Assembly: GCF_000023465.1 (NCBI RefSeq)
Contig: NC_014041.1
Span: forward strand, 2,300,001-2,364,000
Length of the DNA stretch: 64,000 nucleotides
Source: Zunongwangia profunda SM-A87
GTDB taxonomy: Bacteria; Bacteroidota; Bacteroidia; Flavobacteriales; Flavobacteriaceae
Direction: 5' to 3'
In this document: piece after piece, positions 45,802 to 55,009 of the stretch
Position numbering within the stretch: the stretch's first letter is position 1
Layout: every line of letters begins with the position of its first letter
Translations under genes and position numbers: made by a program
Notes under the pieces: generated by a model
What the model saw: the letters and a program-made list of their open reading frames with translations, nothing else
Database searches by the model: none
Told to the model about the DNA's origin: nothing

Positions 45802-46845
45802 TTAAGAATCCATTCTTTTTCGCAAGATTTTAATGATTCGGTTATAGATGATTTCGTGCAAACTCCAATTATAGCCTTCAAAATCTACGGTATTGGTAAA
45901 CTGAATGACTACCGTATCTATATCTTTGTGATATTTGGCAATCGTTTGATATCCAGGGATTAAACCGGTATGGTCATAACGATAAATTGAAGAATAGATA
46001 TCCTGTTCTTTTTGGTCTTTAAAAACAGAGCCGTCGTTTAGTGCTCTTATAAATTTACCTAAATCCTCGGCTGTAGCCAACATCACACCAATATTATCGG
46101 TTTTTAAATCCCCTTCATAACCCACATAATAACCACTCATTACATCATCTAAATCCACATCATCAATAGAACCATAGGTATTTTTTAGGTCAAGCCTGTC
46201 TAAAATAGCTTCCTGGATGTATGTAAAGGTTTTATATCCTAAAACGCGCTTTATAATTTTATCAATTAACAAGTAATTGGTGTTAGAATATTCGTAATCA
46301 TCGCCAGGTTCAAAATTAGCAGGTAGATCTAAGACTAAAGCAAGATTTTCTTCAGCAGTTTCTTTTGGTGCTGCCCAATACATATAAGTATCGGTATAAT
46401 TAGGAATTCCGCTTCGATGCTGTACCATCATTCGTAGTGTGATCTCATCCGCATTTTCGATTCTACCTTTTAATTCAGGTAAATAATCTGCAAGGGTTTT
46501 ATCTAAAGATAGTTGCTCGTCCCTTACTAATTTGGCGATAGCCACAGCATGATATAATTTGGTCACACTGGCTATTTTAAATAGGGAATGTGGATTTGCC
46601 GGAATTTTTTGCTCTCGATTTTTATAACCGGCCGCATGGAACTCGGGTGCATTTCCCTTTTTATCTACATAAACAATAATACCATCAAAGCCTAATTTTG
46701 TTGCGTAATTTACCTGTTCCTGTATTGTATCGGGTAAGGGCATAAGCCAGGCTTTTAGTATAATCCAGGGAACAAAAAAAAGAGATGCTATTGTTCCAAT
46801 CGCCAATACTATACGAATAATTGTTTTTGATTTTTTAGAACTCAT
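45802..46845 (-). CDS. Serine hydrolase of the beta-lactamase/PBP fold
   Basis: A 347-residue protein anchored by one N-terminal helix (IIRIVLAIGTIASLFFVPWIIL). Met 46845 is chosen over 46893 because the helix then sits at the normal distance. The active-site triplets are SVTK (SxxK), YSN (YxN) and HTG late in the sequence. This class C-like group includes D-alanyl peptidases, esterases and D-aminopeptidases; substrate unknown. It precedes the aspartyl-like lipoprotein gene on the same strand. Confidence 0.85.
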   Translation of the reverse strand: MSSKKSKTIIRIVLAIGTIASLFFVPWIILKAWLMPLPDTIQEQVNYATKLGFDGIIVYVDKKGNAPEFHAAGYKNREQKIPANPHSLFKIASVTKLYHAVAIAKLVRDEQLSLDKTLADYLPELKGRIENADEITLRMMVQHRSGIPNYTDTYMYWAAPKETAEENLALVLDLPANFEPGDDYEYSNTNYLLIDKIIKRVLGYKTFTYIQEAILDRLDLKNTYGSIDDVDLDDVMSGYYVGYEGDLKTDNIGVMLATAEDLGKFIRALNDGSVFKDQKEQDIYSSIYRYDHTGLIPGYQTIAKYHKDIDTVVIQFTNTVDFEGYNWSLHEIIYNRIIKILRKRMDS

Positions 46846-47163
46846 AATTTCATCCCGAATAAGGGCTTTATTCTTTGATATGGGAAGTATCAAATAGTGT
46901 TTAAATAGTAAGATTTTTATGATTCATACCAAGCCGACTTCCTGTGAGGTTAATTATCTGTGTAAAGAGTTTTAGGGGCGGTTAAAGCTTAAAATTCATT
47001 ATTTTTGCAAAGCTAATTTAGTTAAAAAATGTTTTAGTCGATGATCGAGATGAAATGCTCTTGTCATCTGGATTGCTATGGGGAATTGCATGAGTATATT
47101 TTTTAGAATAAGTTAGATATAAGTCTTATAAATTAGCGTACCATCTGCTTTTCTGAATTTTAT
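46846..47163. other. Intergenic region with a dispersed palindrome
   Basis: About 318 bases without a gene. The only feature is TTTTAGTCGATGATCGAGAT at 47032-47051, which recurs with two changes at 55756-55775. Confidence 0.4.
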
Positions 47164-47955
47164 TTATACCGTCTTCAGGACTCCTGAATCTGCTCTTAAA
47201 GATGCGCCATTGGTGGCAATGGCTAAAGGACTGGCCAGATAGGTTACTAAATTGGCGATTTCTTTAGGAGTGATAAAGCGCTGTAATAGAATATGCGGAT
47301 TAGACTGCTGTAAAATGATTTTCTTCATCTCTTCAATTTCGATATGTTGACTTGCCGCTATATGTTGCACAGCTTCTGCAACTCCATCAGAATAAGTTGG
47401 TCCGCCTATAATGGTATTGATAGTAATTTCTGTCCCTTTGGTAAGTTTGGATAGCCCGTTAGCAACTGCTGAAAGTGCCGCTTTGCTCATTCCATAATGA
47501 ATCATGTTTTCAGGGATATTAATCCCAGATTCACTGCTTATAAATAGCATGCGCCCCCAGTTTTTCTGTTTCATTTTCGCAAATAATTTTCGGGATAATC
47601 GCACAGCACTCATAACGTTAATTTCAAAATAATGATACCATTGCTCATCGGTTATATTTTCAAATTCTACCAAATCGAATATTCCTAAATTGTTTATCAA
47701 TATATCTATGTTCTCAAGTTGATCGAGTAAAGAATACACTTCTTCTTTATTGGAAAAATCTGCGGCTATGCCTGATATTTGAGCATTTGGATATTGTTTT
47801 TTTAATTGATTGGTTATTTTTTGAGTCTTTTCCATAGTTCTTCCGTTGATAACTACCGAAGCGCCTTCCTGTGCTAGTTGCTGCGCAATAGCGTAGCCTA
47901 TTCCCTGCGTTGAACCACTGATAAATGCTTTCTTTCCTTTTAGTTGTAAATCCAT
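47164..47955 (-). CDS. Short-chain dehydrogenase/reductase
   Basis: NAD(P)-dependent oxidoreductase of the classical SDR type, 263 residues from the Met at 47955 (MDLQLKGKKAFISG); the frame extends upstream to 48012 but that part is hydrophobic filler. Motifs: TGxxxGxG variant SGSTQGIG, NNLG, the catalytic Ser in FISSESG and YGMSK. Substrate unknown. The tetR gene upstream and shared palindromes show it is the target of that regulator. Confidence 0.9.
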   Translation of the reverse strand: MDLQLKGKKAFISGSTQGIGYAIAQQLAQEGASVVINGRTMEKTQKITNQLKKQYPNAQISGIAADFSNKEEVYSLLDQLENIDILINNLGIFDLVEFENITDEQWYHYFEINVMSAVRLSRKLFAKMKQKNWGRMLFISSESGINIPENMIHYGMSKAALSAVANGLSKLTKGTEITINTIIGGPTYSDGVAEAVQHIAASQHIEIEEMKKIILQQSNPHILLQRFITPKEIANLVTYLASPLAIATNGASLRADSGVLKTV

Positions 47956-47969
47956 TATACTATTATTTA

Positions 47970-47993
47970 TTTTTGTAATGATCGTTAAAAAAA
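47970..47993. promoter_or_regulatory. TetR operator before the SDR gene
   Basis: Matches the perfect palindrome at 48695-48718 at 21 of 24 positions. It lies 15 bases upstream of the SDR start. Confidence 0.6.
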
Positions 47994-48109
47994 TTATTAT
48001 AAAAGATGTCAAAAATTGCCCGACATTTCCATCAGAAAATCTTTTTTTATTTCGATAGCTCCCAACGACGATTGGGTTTATAAAATTAAACCTGCTATGG
48101 GATTAAAAA

Positions 48110-48691
48110 TTAGTTGATTATTTGCAGTTGCAATTCAATCTGCTGTTCAAGAATTTTGCGATTAGGATATATTCTTCTTAAAGAGTTGATGCCACACCAA
48201 ACACTAATTAGATGCTTTGCCAATACATCAGCTGGTATTTTAGATTGTAAATTTCCGTTTTCCTGCGCTTCTAGGATGGTTGATTTATATAAGTTTTCCG
48301 TTTCCCTCAATATTGCGATGGCTTCTTTTTCGAGTTCTTCATCAACAAATGACATTTCGACTAGGGTATTGGCGACAATGCATCCTTTGGAGTGTGATTT
48401 TTTAGGTTCTGTAGCAAGACTTAGGAAAAAGTTTTTAATTAGCTGTATGGGGACTTCGCTATTTTCCAGTTTTATTTTGAATGCCTTAAAGTCTTCTCTT
48501 CGTTGTGCTAATGCTTTTTTAAAGAGTTCTTTCTTTCCTCCTTTAAAGGTGTTGTATAAACTACCTGCACCGGCTCCCGTAGCTTTACTCAGGTCAGATA
48601 GGGAAGTGGCACTATAACCTTTCTCCCAGAATACGTTCTGAGCTTTTAAGATCAAATCCTTATTTTTATAAATATGAGGTCGCCCTTTCAT
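48110..48691 (-). CDS. TetR-family repressor 1
   Basis: A 193-residue one-component regulator. The N-terminal HTH reads GYSATSLSDLSKATGAGAGS then LYNTFKGGKKELF; the C-terminal ligand domain is of the TetR_C-like type. A perfect palindrome immediately before its ATG and a near-copy before the SDR gene indicate autoregulation plus control of the SDR. It is the first of three enzyme/tetR pairs in a row. Inducer unknown. Confidence 0.9.
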   Translation of the reverse strand: MKGRPHIYKNKDLILKAQNVFWEKGYSATSLSDLSKATGAGAGSLYNTFKGGKKELFKKALAQRREDFKAFKIKLENSEVPIQLIKNFFLSLATEPKKSHSKGCIVANTLVEMSFVDEELEKEAIAILRETENLYKSTILEAQENGNLQSKIPADVLAKHLISVWCGINSLRRIYPNRKILEQQIELQLQIIN

Positions 48692-48694
48692 TTT

Positions 48695-48718
48695 TTTTTG
48701 TAATGTTTGTTACAAAAA
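48695..48718. promoter_or_regulatory. TetR operator before tetR 1
   Basis: TTTTTGTAA-tgtttg-TTACAAAAA is a perfect 9-bp inverted repeat, 4 bases upstream of the tetR start codon. Confidence 0.7.
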
Positions 48719-48854
48719 TAGTTTTTTTAATGGAATTTAAAGTAAACATGAAATAAAACTATAGCAAATTTGTAAAGAGCTTTTACCAAACCGGTTAGCT
48801 GCTTGCTATTTAAAATATTGCATTTATAATCCATAACGCAAATCTTATATGTGA

Positions 48855-48895
48855 AAAAGAATACAGGACCTATAGCGATAGCTCCTGTATTTTTG
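48855..48895 (-). terminator. Terminator after the alpha/beta-hydrolase gene
   Basis: ATACAGGA (48861-48868) pairs with TCCTGTAT (48883-48890), with A/T runs on both sides, 27 bases after the hydrolase stop. It may work in both directions. Confidence 0.65.
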
Positions 48896-48916
48896 AATGT
48901 GTAAATAGCTTAAATT

Positions 48917-49777
48917 TTAAGCTATTTTGGTCATAAATTTTTCAATTTCATCGATGATTTTATCACCGTATTCCTCCATTGCGAAGTGTCCCGTATCGTA
49001 AATATAATATTCGATATTTTTTGAGTCTTTTTTGAAGGCTGCTGCACCGCTTTCTGGGAAGTACTCGTCATTTTTCCCCCATACTACAAGTACCGGCGGT
49101 TGGTGTTCTCTTAGGTACGCCTGCCATTGGGGGTATTGTTTTAAATTGTTTTGATAGTCATACCATAAATCAATATTTACTTTTTTAGCGTAAGGCCGTT
49201 GCATTCTTAGATAATCTAAATGCCAGCAATCTGGATTAACTGATTCGACATCCTGAGTACCGTGTGTGTAATTCCATTTTAATCCTTCTAAGCTAAACGC
49301 ATCTAAAAGCGCTTCTTCATTCTCTTTAATACGGTTAGCCCATAGCTTCTTAATAGGTTTCCAGGCCTCACCAATACCTTCTTCATAAGCATTTCCGTTT
49401 TGGGTTATAATAGCTGTTACCCTCTCTGGATGCGCAAGCGCAATTCTAAATCCTACAGGCGCACCATAATCTTGTATAACAATAGCATAGTTATCAATTT
49501 CCAGTTTTTCTAAGAAGCTATTGATAGTTTTAGAAATGTTATCAAAAGTATAGTCATATTGATCAGGAGCTGGAAAATCGCTATGCCCAAAACCCGGGTA
49601 ATCTGGAGCGATAAGATGATATTTATCGGCCAGCCGATTAAACACTTTTCGATATTGATGCGAAGAAGAAGGGTAGCCGTGTAAAAGTAGTAAGCTTGGC
49701 TTCTTATTATCCCCGGCTTCCCGATAGGCTATATTTATTCCGTCTACATGTTCTGTTTTAAATTTAGTCTTTTCCAT
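48917..49777 (-). CDS. Alpha/beta-hydrolase (haloalkane-dehalogenase/epoxide-hydrolase-like)
   Basis: A 286-residue cytosolic hydrolase. The oxyanion segment is LLLHGYPSSSHQYR (about 31-44). The nucleophile elbow reads VIQDYGAPVG with Asp rather than Ser (about 101), the pattern of epoxide hydrolases and haloalkane dehalogenases. The late DTGHFAMEE supplies the catalytic His. The gene is headed by a perfect TetR palindrome, so it is probably induced by the compound it degrades. Confidence 0.87.
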   Translation of the reverse strand: MEKTKFKTEHVDGINIAYREAGDNKKPSLLLLHGYPSSSHQYRKVFNRLADKYHLIAPDYPGFGHSDFPAPDQYDYTFDNISKTINSFLEKLEIDNYAIVIQDYGAPVGFRIALAHPERVTAIITQNGNAYEEGIGEAWKPIKKLWANRIKENEEALLDAFSLEGLKWNYTHGTQDVESVNPDCWHLDYLRMQRPYAKKVNIDLWYDYQNNLKQYPQWQAYLREHQPPVLVVWGKNDEYFPESGAAAFKKDSKNIEYYIYDTGHFAMEEYGDKIIDEIEKFMTKIA

Positions 49778-49800
49778 TGTTATTATTTTAAGTTTTTTAA

Positions 49801-49818
49801 TTACCGAACGTTCGGTAA
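49801..49818. promoter_or_regulatory. TetR operator before the alpha/beta-hydrolase gene
   Basis: TTACCGAACGTTCGGTAA is a perfect 18-bp palindrome, 23 bases before the hydrolase start. A related site precedes the tetR gene at 50482. Confidence 0.8.
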
Positions 49819-49871
49819 AATTTACATATAAAATTTTTTATTTTAGTGTATTGCGATAAGTGCTATCATTA

Positions 49872-50453
49872 TCATTGCATTTCCTGTCGATTATCGTTTA
49901 AATATCGATTGGTAATTCTTTTTAATGCATCTTCAAAAATTTCAGGATCATCTAAGGTTGAGGTTAAGATGAGGCTTCCCTGTATATCTATCATCGATTG
50001 ATACGCATAGTCTTTTGCGGTTTTTGAATCTAACTTAAGTTCTTCTCCAATAGCTTCAAAAGCTTTTAACCACTCATTCATTCCTTTTTCTATTTGGAGG
50101 CGAAATAAATTTATACCGGTCTCCATCGAAAGAGCCCGAAAAATACAGGTATTCTTCCCGTTATCGTATAAGACTTTTATTTGATCTATCGCTTTTTGCA
50201 ATCTGATTTGAGGAGATTCTGCCGTATGATGAAGTACCCGGAAAACATGTTCTTCGACCCACTCCGCCAGATGTCCTAAAACAGCTTCTGCCATTTGTTT
50301 TTTTCCACCAGGAAAACGATGGTACAAACTAGCTTTTTTTAGCCCTGTAGCTCTAGCCAGATCCTGCAGACTTGCAGCTTCATATCCTTTGGACTGAAAA
50401 ACTTCGGTAAGTCCTGCCAGGACATCTTCGTCTAATGTTTTTTGTGGTCTCAT
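49872..50453 (-). CDS. TetR-family repressor 2
   Basis: A 193-residue regulator. HTH: GYEAASLQDLARATGLKKAS then LYHRFPGGKKQMAEAVL; TetR-type C-terminal ligand domain. The CCGAACGTTCGG-type palindrome before the hydrolase and a looser copy before its own start point to a two-gene regulon. It is the second of the three modules. Confidence 0.9.
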   Translation of the reverse strand: MRPQKTLDEDVLAGLTEVFQSKGYEAASLQDLARATGLKKASLYHRFPGGKKQMAEAVLGHLAEWVEEHVFRVLHHTAESPQIRLQKAIDQIKVLYDNGKNTCIFRALSMETGINLFRLQIEKGMNEWLKAFEAIGEELKLDSKTAKDYAYQSMIDIQGSLILTSTLDDPEIFEDALKRITNRYLNDNRQEMQ

Positions 50454-50481
50454 AGTACAAATCTATAAAAATTACAGTTTT

Positions 50482-50499
50482 TTACCAAACGTTCGGAAA
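50482..50499. promoter_or_regulatory. TetR operator before tetR 2
   Basis: TTACCAAACGTTCGGAAA matches the 49801 site at 16 of 18 positions and keeps the AACGTTCGG core, 28 bases upstream of the tetR start. Confidence 0.65.
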
Positions 50500-50680
50500 C
50501 TAATATCGCTTAGTACTTATAAAAAGAGGCTTACACAGAATATATTCAGTTTTTTAGGAGCGTTTCTCTCTTGTAGATGATTTAAGATATAAAAAGGTAC
50601 TTCTTGTTATCGTTTATAGGCATCTGTAAGACAGGTTTTGGCGGAATGAATGGCTGTTCTTGAAATTTCTGTACTTACCT

Positions 50681-50806
50681 TTAAGTCTGTTTTTCAATAA
50701 AGATTTTGATATTTATGGCATAGCCGAAACCGGGCATCAGAATTTTTTCAAGTTTTTCCTGCAACACTTTTTTTGCTTCAAAAGTGATATCAGCAGGATT
50801 TTCCAC
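50681..50806 (-). CDS. Possible 41-residue ORF
   Basis: On the minus strand a GTG just after a TAA stop opens ENPADITFEAKKVLQEKLEK and ILMPGFGYAINIKIFIEKQT. It looks protein-like but has no recognised family, and could be the tail of a decayed gene. The rest of the 460-base gap between tetR 2 and the next gene shows no other gene. Confidence 0.25.
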   Translation of the reverse strand: MENPADITFEAKKVLQEKLEKILMPGFGYAINIKIFIEKQT

Positions 50807-50916
50807 TTAAATCGACTATTTTTTCTAAAAAATAGACTTTTAAAATTCTCCCATAGGCTGATTATCGTTAGCGTTGGAGTATTTTAACTTCGATCATTCA
50901 TTCAATACTATTAATT

Positions 50917-51822
50917 TTAAAAAAGTTCTTTGGTTAATGCTGCGTTAGTCATCGCACCGGCCAGGTTACCACTGGCTACGGCGGCAGCGACCGAGCGCAT
51001 CCTACTTGTATTATCACCACAGGCATACACCCCGTCGATAGTAGTTTGCTGAAATTCATTAACTCTAATATATCCCTGTTCCGTTAGTTCACAGCCTAAG
51101 AATAGTGGAATGTCAGAATGCTGTTTAAAAGGAAAACCTGCATATAAGGCATCAAATATTTCTCGATCTCCATTAGTAAATACGATGTTTTTTACTTGGC
51201 CTTCCTGATGTTCGAGCGCTGCGATTTCTGTTTCAATAATAGGTATACGATGTGCTTCCAGTTTAGCAAATTGCTCAGGTTTAAAATCGGCTTTACCAGT
51301 AGTTAGGATAATTAAGTCGTTGGTAAGGTTACTTACTAGTGAAGCTAAATGAAAAGCACGCTCTCCATTGGCCAGGATTCCTGTTTTTTTGGTTCGGAAC
51401 TCAAAACCGTGACAATAGGGGCAATGAATTAAAGAGATTCCCCAACATTCTTTAAACCCCGGAACAGGTGGTACTAAATCCTTTATTCCCGTAGCAAAAA
51501 TGATTTTGCTGGTCACCAGTTTTTCTCCGGATTGTGTATCGACGTTGAATCCATTTTCAGTTTTTTCAGCCTTTATGGCAAGGTCATTTATGAATGCTAC
51601 ACTTTTATACTGAAGCACCTGATTTTTCGCTTTTTCTGAAATTTTAGCAGGCGGCACTCCATCCTGGGTAATAAAATTATGGGAATGTGGTGTTTGCCGG
51701 TTACAGGCTGAACCACTATCTATAATTAATACTTTGCGCAAGGATCTTCCCAGTGCCATTGCTGCGGATAGGCCGGCGTAGCTTCCACCGATGATGATAA
51801 CTTCAAATTTTTTGTTTTCCAT
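50917..51822 (-). CDS. Thioredoxin-reductase-like NAD(P)/FAD oxidoreductase
   Basis: A flavoprotein of 301 residues. FAD motif IIGGSYAGLSAAMALGRS (about 10-27), redox CPYCHGFE (about 134), and the FAD-distal YACGDNTSRMRSVAAAVASG. The CxxC spacing and length fit TrxR-like proteins, although an NADPH-binding GxGxxA segment appears weakened (GILANGERAFHLA). It is headed by a TetR palindrome and belongs to the third enzyme/tetR module. Confidence 0.87.
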   Translation of the reverse strand: MENKKFEVIIIGGSYAGLSAAMALGRSLRKVLIIDSGSACNRQTPHSHNFITQDGVPPAKISEKAKNQVLQYKSVAFINDLAIKAEKTENGFNVDTQSGEKLVTSKIIFATGIKDLVPPVPGFKECWGISLIHCPYCHGFEFRTKKTGILANGERAFHLASLVSNLTNDLIILTTGKADFKPEQFAKLEAHRIPIIETEIAALEHQEGQVKNIVFTNGDREIFDALYAGFPFKQHSDIPLFLGCELTEQGYIRVNEFQQTTIDGVYACGDNTSRMRSVAAAVASGNLAGAMTNAALTKELF

Positions 51823-51837
51823 TTTTTTAGATTTTAA

Positions 51838-51855
51838 TGTCTCAAAATTGAGACA
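51838..51855. promoter_or_regulatory. TetR operator before the oxidoreductase gene
   Basis: TGTCTCAA-AA-TTGAGACA is a perfect 8-bp inverted repeat around AA, 16 bases before the start at 51822. Confidence 0.75.
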
Positions 51856-51871
51856 TGTATGTGTAAATTTT

Positions 51872-52432
51872 TTAAGGGCTTATAGCTTTAAAGTACGACG
51901 TCCAGGCCAGTTGTTTTATATCTTCTATATTCTGCTGCGTCTCTCTAGCATTAACGGTACTTTCGATAATTCCGGAGTGTAAAACCTGAATCCATTCCGG
52001 AGACATTTTCGGGTTTAATTTCCCGGTTTTCTGTAATTTAAGAATGATCTGTTGAAATGTTGAATAGATGTAATCATAATCAGCACAATTTTTATTTTGC
52101 CGGGTATGGATATGATCTGGATTTCGATGCATGCTATAAAACGTTGCATATTTTGCACCACAATCAATGCCGGCGTAAAGCATCTTTTCTAACTGGATAA
52201 GCGGCTCATCACTGCTTTGTATCGCCGCAATCATTGCTTTTTTACAGCTTATTTCTATAGCTTGTCTACAAATCTCTACCAGGTCACTACGATCTTTAAA
52301 ATACCGGTGTAAAGTTCGGCGTGTTACCGCTGCATTATCTGCTACTTTCTGCAAAGGAGCAGATAAGTCTTCATTGAAAACTTGAATAGCAGATTCTATG
52401 ATTCGTTTTTTGGTAGCCGTCATCATAAGCAA
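51872..52432 (-). CDS. TetR-family repressor 3
   Basis: A 186-residue regulator with HTH LQKVADNAAVTRRTLHRYFK near residue 25; several Met codons (52432, 52426, 52423) could be the start. It is more divergent in the ligand domain than the other two. Related palindromes before the oxidoreductase gene (51838) and before itself (52444) support local control. Confidence 0.88.
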   Translation of the reverse strand: MLMMTATKKRIIESAIQVFNEDLSAPLQKVADNAAVTRRTLHRYFKDRSDLVEICRQAIEISCKKAMIAAIQSSDEPLIQLEKMLYAGIDCGAKYATFYSMHRNPDHIHTRQNKNCADYDYIYSTFQQIILKLQKTGKLNPKMSPEWIQVLHSGIIESTVNARETQQNIEDIKQLAWTSYFKAISP

Positions 52433-52443
52433 AGATATCTATA

Positions 52444-52461
52444 TTTCTCAAATATGTGACA
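52444..52461. promoter_or_regulatory. TetR operator before tetR 3
   Basis: TTTCTCAAATATGTGACA matches the 51838 palindrome at 14 of 18 positions and lies 11 bases upstream of the tetR start. Confidence 0.55.
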
Positions 52462-52676
52462 TTTTTATAATTAATTTTACTGGCTAGTCCTGGTGAGCCA
52501 CTTTGATCATATCCAGATTTCTAAGCTGATTGCTACTATAATTTGAAGTTTATATAGTTTAATTTTGAGTTGGGTAGTGATATTTTCAAAGTTTTGGCGA
52601 TTGATAATTTTTTAGATTTCTTCCCAATTTATTGTTAGCTAAAAGTGAAATAGGAAGACTTAGTAACTGAAAAGTT

Positions 52677-52684
52677 TATTTTTG
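52677..52684 (+). promoter_or_regulatory. -7 promoter box of the Omp85-like gene
   Basis: TATTTTTG matches TAnnTTTG, 16 bases before the ATG at 52700. Confidence 0.45.
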
Positions 52685-52699
52685 TGATCAAACCCAACT

Positions 52700-53878
52700 A
52701 TGATTAGAAATAACTATCTTACTTTATTTATTTTCTGCTTCGTATTTATTTTACAATCGTTCGTTTACGCTCAGCAAACAAAAGATAATAAAGCCAGTAA
52801 AAGTTTTATATCCAGGTATATCAATACTGTTTTAAAGGATACGGTTTCTAAGGAACGCTCGCAATTTTTTGTTTTTCCTACCGTTGGCTATCGTCCTGAA
52901 ACAGGTGTAGAATTCGGTTTAACTCCCTTATACATTTATTACGCTAATGAAGATGTAAACAATCGGCTTAGCGAAATGAAAGCCTATAGTTTTTTTACGC
53001 TTAATGGGCAGTATGGTATTAGAATTAGTCATGCCTTATATTCAGATAAAGATACCTGGTTTTTTCTTGGAGATATAGATTTTGAACAGTTTCCGCTTAA
53101 ATATTATGGTATCGGGAGCGACGTTCCTACAAGTAATATCGCACTGGTGGATGCCACTCAAATTAGAATTAAAGAACGGGTTTTACGTAAGGTACTGGAT
53201 AATTTTTACATAGGTCTTGAAACCGATTTTAGAAGTTTAAGTAATGTTTCTTTTGAGCCTTCCGAAGATAATGAAGAAATCAATTTTGAATTGCCTTTTG
53301 GAGCTGAAGGAACCACCAATTTTGGAGTTGGAGTAGGCTTTGTATATGATGAACGGCATAATGTATTAAATGAAAGAGATGCTTTTTTTAGTGAGTTTGC
53401 CTATCTTAATTATAATCCTTTTTGGAAAAGCAATGTAGAATATCAATTGATCACCCTAGATAACCGTCTTTTTAAAAAAGTAGGTGATAATGATGTTTTG
53501 GCAGCACAGGTTTATGGGGAGTTTAATTTTGGCGGTGAAGTCCCCTTTAATCAATTATCTTATATGGGAGGAGAAAGTCTTATGCGTGGTTATTTTAAAG
53601 GTCGATATCGGGACCGTAACCAGATTGCTGCGCAGGTAGAATATCGATTTTTACCTTTAAAATTAGGCTTTACAGATCGTTTAGGGGCTACCATTTTTAC
53701 GGGAATAGGAGAGGTGTTTAACCAATGGGATGAATTACAGTTGAATAATGTAAAATGGTCTGCCGGGGCAGGGGCACGATTTTTAATTTTTCAACAAAAA
53801 GATGTGTATCTGCGTTTTGATTATGCTTTTACCAGGGATGATAGCAACTTCTATATCAGTATTGGAGAAGCTTTTTAG
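52700..53878 (+). CDS. Omp85/BamA-type beta-barrel protein without POTRA domains
   Basis: Outer-membrane protein of 392 residues with a signal peptide (about 1-24, ending VYAQ). The entire mature part is barrel-like (PTVGYRPETGVEFGLTPLYI). The C-terminal MRGYFKGRYRDRNQIAAQVEYRF holds the Omp85 loop-6 R-G-Y/F type motif, and the chain ends in Phe (YISIGEAF). BamA and TamA are about twice as long and have POTRA repeats, so this is a barrel-only member of unknown role. Downstream genes are convergent. Confidence 0.82.
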   Translation: MIRNNYLTLFIFCFVFILQSFVYAQQTKDNKASKSFISRYINTVLKDTVSKERSQFFVFPTVGYRPETGVEFGLTPLYIYYANEDVNNRLSEMKAYSFFTLNGQYGIRISHALYSDKDTWFFLGDIDFEQFPLKYYGIGSDVPTSNIALVDATQIRIKERVLRKVLDNFYIGLETDFRSLSNVSFEPSEDNEEINFELPFGAEGTTNFGVGVGFVYDERHNVLNERDAFFSEFAYLNYNPFWKSNVEYQLITLDNRLFKKVGDNDVLAAQVYGEFNFGGEVPFNQLSYMGGESLMRGYFKGRYRDRNQIAAQVEYRFLPLKLGFTDRLGATIFTGIGEVFNQWDELQLNNVKWSAGAGARFLIFQQKDVYLRFDYAFTRDDSNFYISIGEAF

Positions 53879-53898
53879 AAATTATAAGCTGCTATTTT

Positions 53899-54165
53899 TT
53901 ATATCATACTATAAATAAACACACCCAGAACGATCCATATTATGCCCCATATGCTTAGGGGCATAAAAAATAGATCATTTTTATTGTTACTTTTTTTCTG
54001 GAAGATAACTCCGATTACAGCAGTGAGGATTCCAGAAATTACGAATCCAAACGCAAGTATTGGTTTTGTGGTATTCCCATCAGGACTAAAAAAATAAATT
54101 CCTAAAAGTACTACGGCGATGGGCAACAATAGGCCCAACAAGCCCCAACCTCTCGATATAATCAT
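53899..54165 (-). CDS. Small membrane protein
   Basis: An 88-residue protein with three hydrophobic helices (about 8-27, 34-53, 68-87). No family is recognised. It starts 18 bases after the DUF805 gene ends, in a run of three small membrane-protein genes on this strand. Confidence 0.6.
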   Translation of the reverse strand: MIISRGWGLLGLLLPIAVVLLGIYFFSPDGNTTKPILAFGFVISGILTAVIGVIFQKKSNNKNDLFFMPLSIWGIIWIVLGVFIYSMI

Positions 54166-54183
54166 AACTATACTCTACAACTT

Positions 54184-54567
54184 TTAAATATCTTCTAACA
54201 GGAATTCTTCCTTTGGGTTTGGTCCATATTCATTGTTTTGCGCATCACTGTCTGTAATTAATAAAACTAACATCCATATTGGTCCCACCAATGGGATACA
54301 GCCTACCAATAACATCCATCCGCTTTTACCAATATCATGCATACGCCTTACCGATACTGCAAGTGATGGGAGTAAAGAAACCAACATATACAAAACGTAA
54401 ATACTAATAAAGGCCGGAGCTTCTAACCAGTTGCTCAATCCAAAACTTAAGAGCATACAACCAATGGAAAATAGTGCATTGATCACCCCAAACATAAAAT
54501 ACTCTTTTCTTCTTGCTCTACCTTTAAAATCTGAATACTGACGGAAGGCTTTTAAATACCATTTCAT
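54184..54567 (-). CDS. DUF805-family membrane protein
   Basis: A 127-residue inner-membrane protein. Typical DUF805 features are the N-terminal WYLKAFRQYSDFKGRARRKE, the RRMHDIGKSGWM segment and the late GPNPK. About four membrane helices. Family function unknown; middle gene of three small membrane-protein genes. Confidence 0.85.
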   Translation of the reverse strand: MKWYLKAFRQYSDFKGRARRKEYFMFGVINALFSIGCMLLSFGLSNWLEAPAFISIYVLYMLVSLLPSLAVSVRRMHDIGKSGWMLLVGCIPLVGPIWMLVLLITDSDAQNNEYGPNPKEEFLLEDI

Positions 54568-54586
54568 AACTTATATTTTATTTTAA

Positions 54587-55009
54587 TTATACTGTAAAAA
54601 GAAAGGAAGCTGTAATGATCCATATTCCTGAAATCACTCCTAGAATTCCAAGTTTTCCCTGAAGAGGAACAAGTTTTTCTCTTATTTTTAAACTTTTTTG
54701 TTGGTAATCTGGAGCATTTTTAGAAAGTATTTTACTGATCACCGGGAAGCCCAAAAGAAAACCAAGTGTGGCTTCGACGATGCTTCCAGCAAATAATGTA
54801 ATCCACCAAATGGGAGCGCTACTTAATACTTCTAAGCTAAGCAAACTTGAAATTATTCCCCATATCCCAAAAATTGAAAAAACCAGTCCTATCCATCCCT
54901 GGTAAGGTGCTACCTTATCCAGTAATTCCTGGGCATTGGGTTTCTTGGAAAGAATTAAGGATGGCACAGCAATAATGCTGAGTAGAATTAATGAAATTCC
55001 ATAAATCAT
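54587..55009 (-). CDS. Membrane protein of unknown function
   Basis: A 140-residue protein with four hydrophobic segments, including GISLILLSIIAVPSLIL at the start and GVISGIWIITASFLF at the end. No family motif is recognised. It heads the run of three small membrane-protein genes and lies 99 bases downstream of the response-regulator gene. Confidence 0.6.
   Translation of the reverse strand: MIYGISLILLSIIAVPSLILSKKPNAQELLDKVAPYQGWIGLVFSIFGIWGIISSLLSLEVLSSAPIWWITLFAGSIVEATLGFLLGFPVISKILSKNAPDYQQKSLKIREKLVPLQGKLGILGVISGIWIITASFLFTV

Noticed and set aside
50660..50887. 75-residue plus-strand ORF rich in Phe and Leu
   Set aside because: Low-complexity translation of an AT-rich gap; the opposite strand has a more protein-like small frame at 50681-50806.
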